From Akkermansia muciniphila (lineage in GTDB: Bacteria > Verrucomicrobiota > Verrucomicrobiia > Verrucomicrobiales > Akkermansiaceae), in contig CAMBTF010000132.1 in the NCBI GenBank assembly GCA_945870545.1, positions 1 to 5,610 on the forward strand: a stretch of 5,610 nucleotides of DNA, given 5' to 3'. The position numbers were made by a program, and so were the translations under genes. The notes beneath the pieces were generated by a model. That model did no database searches and was not told the origin of the DNA. It saw only the letters and a list, made by a program, of their open reading frames with translations. Below are positions 5,546-5,610 of the stretch, in pieces (within the stretch, counting starts at the first letter, position 1; every line of letters begins with the position of its first letter).

Positions 5546-5610
5546 GTGTTGCCGGAAATTTCCACGAACATCCCCGGGCCGATGTCCTTGGCACTCGCGA
5601 GGCGCTTGGC
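5546..5610 (+). CDS. Probable class-III PLP-dependent aminotransferase, N-terminal fragment (cut by window edge)
   Basis: Reading plus from GTG at 5546, the 21 codons present give MLPEISTNIPGPMSLALARR and one Leu. The pattern P-x-I-x-T-x-I-P-G-P-x-S-x-x-L-A-x-R-L resembles the start of 4-aminobutyrate/acetylornithine-type class-III aminotransferases, where a PGP turn precedes a helix rich in Leu and Arg. These enzymes transfer amino groups with pyridoxal phosphate in the cytoplasm; the catalytic Lys and substrate residues lie beyond the window. An in-frame stop at 5519-5521 limits the start; GTG at 5546 or TTG at 5549 are the candidates. The call rests on recognising a short segment. The complementary strand also has an open frame here ending at 5539, so the strand itself is not certain. 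Confidence 0.55.
   Translation, partial: MLPEISTNIPGPMSLALARRL

Noticed and set aside
1..5610. CRISPR array, insertion sequence, tRNA, rRNA or phage genes
   Set aside because: No spaced direct repeats, transposase motifs, terminal inverted repeats with target duplications, or cloverleaf/T-loop signatures were seen on either strand.

Overview
This is a GC-rich bacterial window of ordinary chromosomal character, with tightly packed housekeeping and envelope genes. Two gene ends are cut by the window edges and five genes are complete. The SerRS subtype, the protein sequences and the scarcity of Shine-Dalgarno motifs would suit a verrucomicrobial relative (PVC group). That placement is an inference from protein flavour, not a demonstrated assignment.

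Layout. Positions 1-51 (minus) hold the first 17 codons of glyceraldehyde-3-phosphate dehydrogenase, with its NAD-binding start. Positions 52-254 are a divergent intergenic region with a 7-bp dyad. Positions 255-3278 (plus) are a probable three-gene operon: seryl-tRNA synthetase (serS), a secreted alpha/beta hydrolase of the predicted-peptidase/esterase type, and a CPBP-type (Rce1-like) membrane protease. The last two genes overlap by one base (TAATG). Positions 3279-3374 are a short convergent gap containing a weak hairpin and the start of an 8-bp tandem repeat that runs into the next gene.

Positions 3375-5067 (minus) are a two-gene unit: a DppC/OppC-type ABC permease transcribed first, then a ComF-family phosphoribosyltransferase-like protein 13 bases downstream. 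Positions 5068-5545 are a longer, lower-GC intergenic stretch with no convincing gene. It has a second 7-bp dyad, a T8 tract and one weakly protein-like open frame. Positions 5546-5610 (plus) look like the first 21 codons of a class-III (PLP-dependent) aminotransferase.

How the genes fit together. serS supplies Ser-tRNA(Ser) and its two followers act at or beyond the membrane, so the operon looks like shared transcription rather than one pathway. The permease would be half of a peptide/nickel-type importer channel, but its usual OppB/DppB partner is not beside it. ComF is associated with DNA uptake in competent bacteria, but nothing else here concerns competence. I found no mobile element, CRISPR array, tRNA or rRNA, and no strong evidence of a new system. 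The most useful leads are the unpartnered permease, the 478-bp intergenic region and the odd operon composition.
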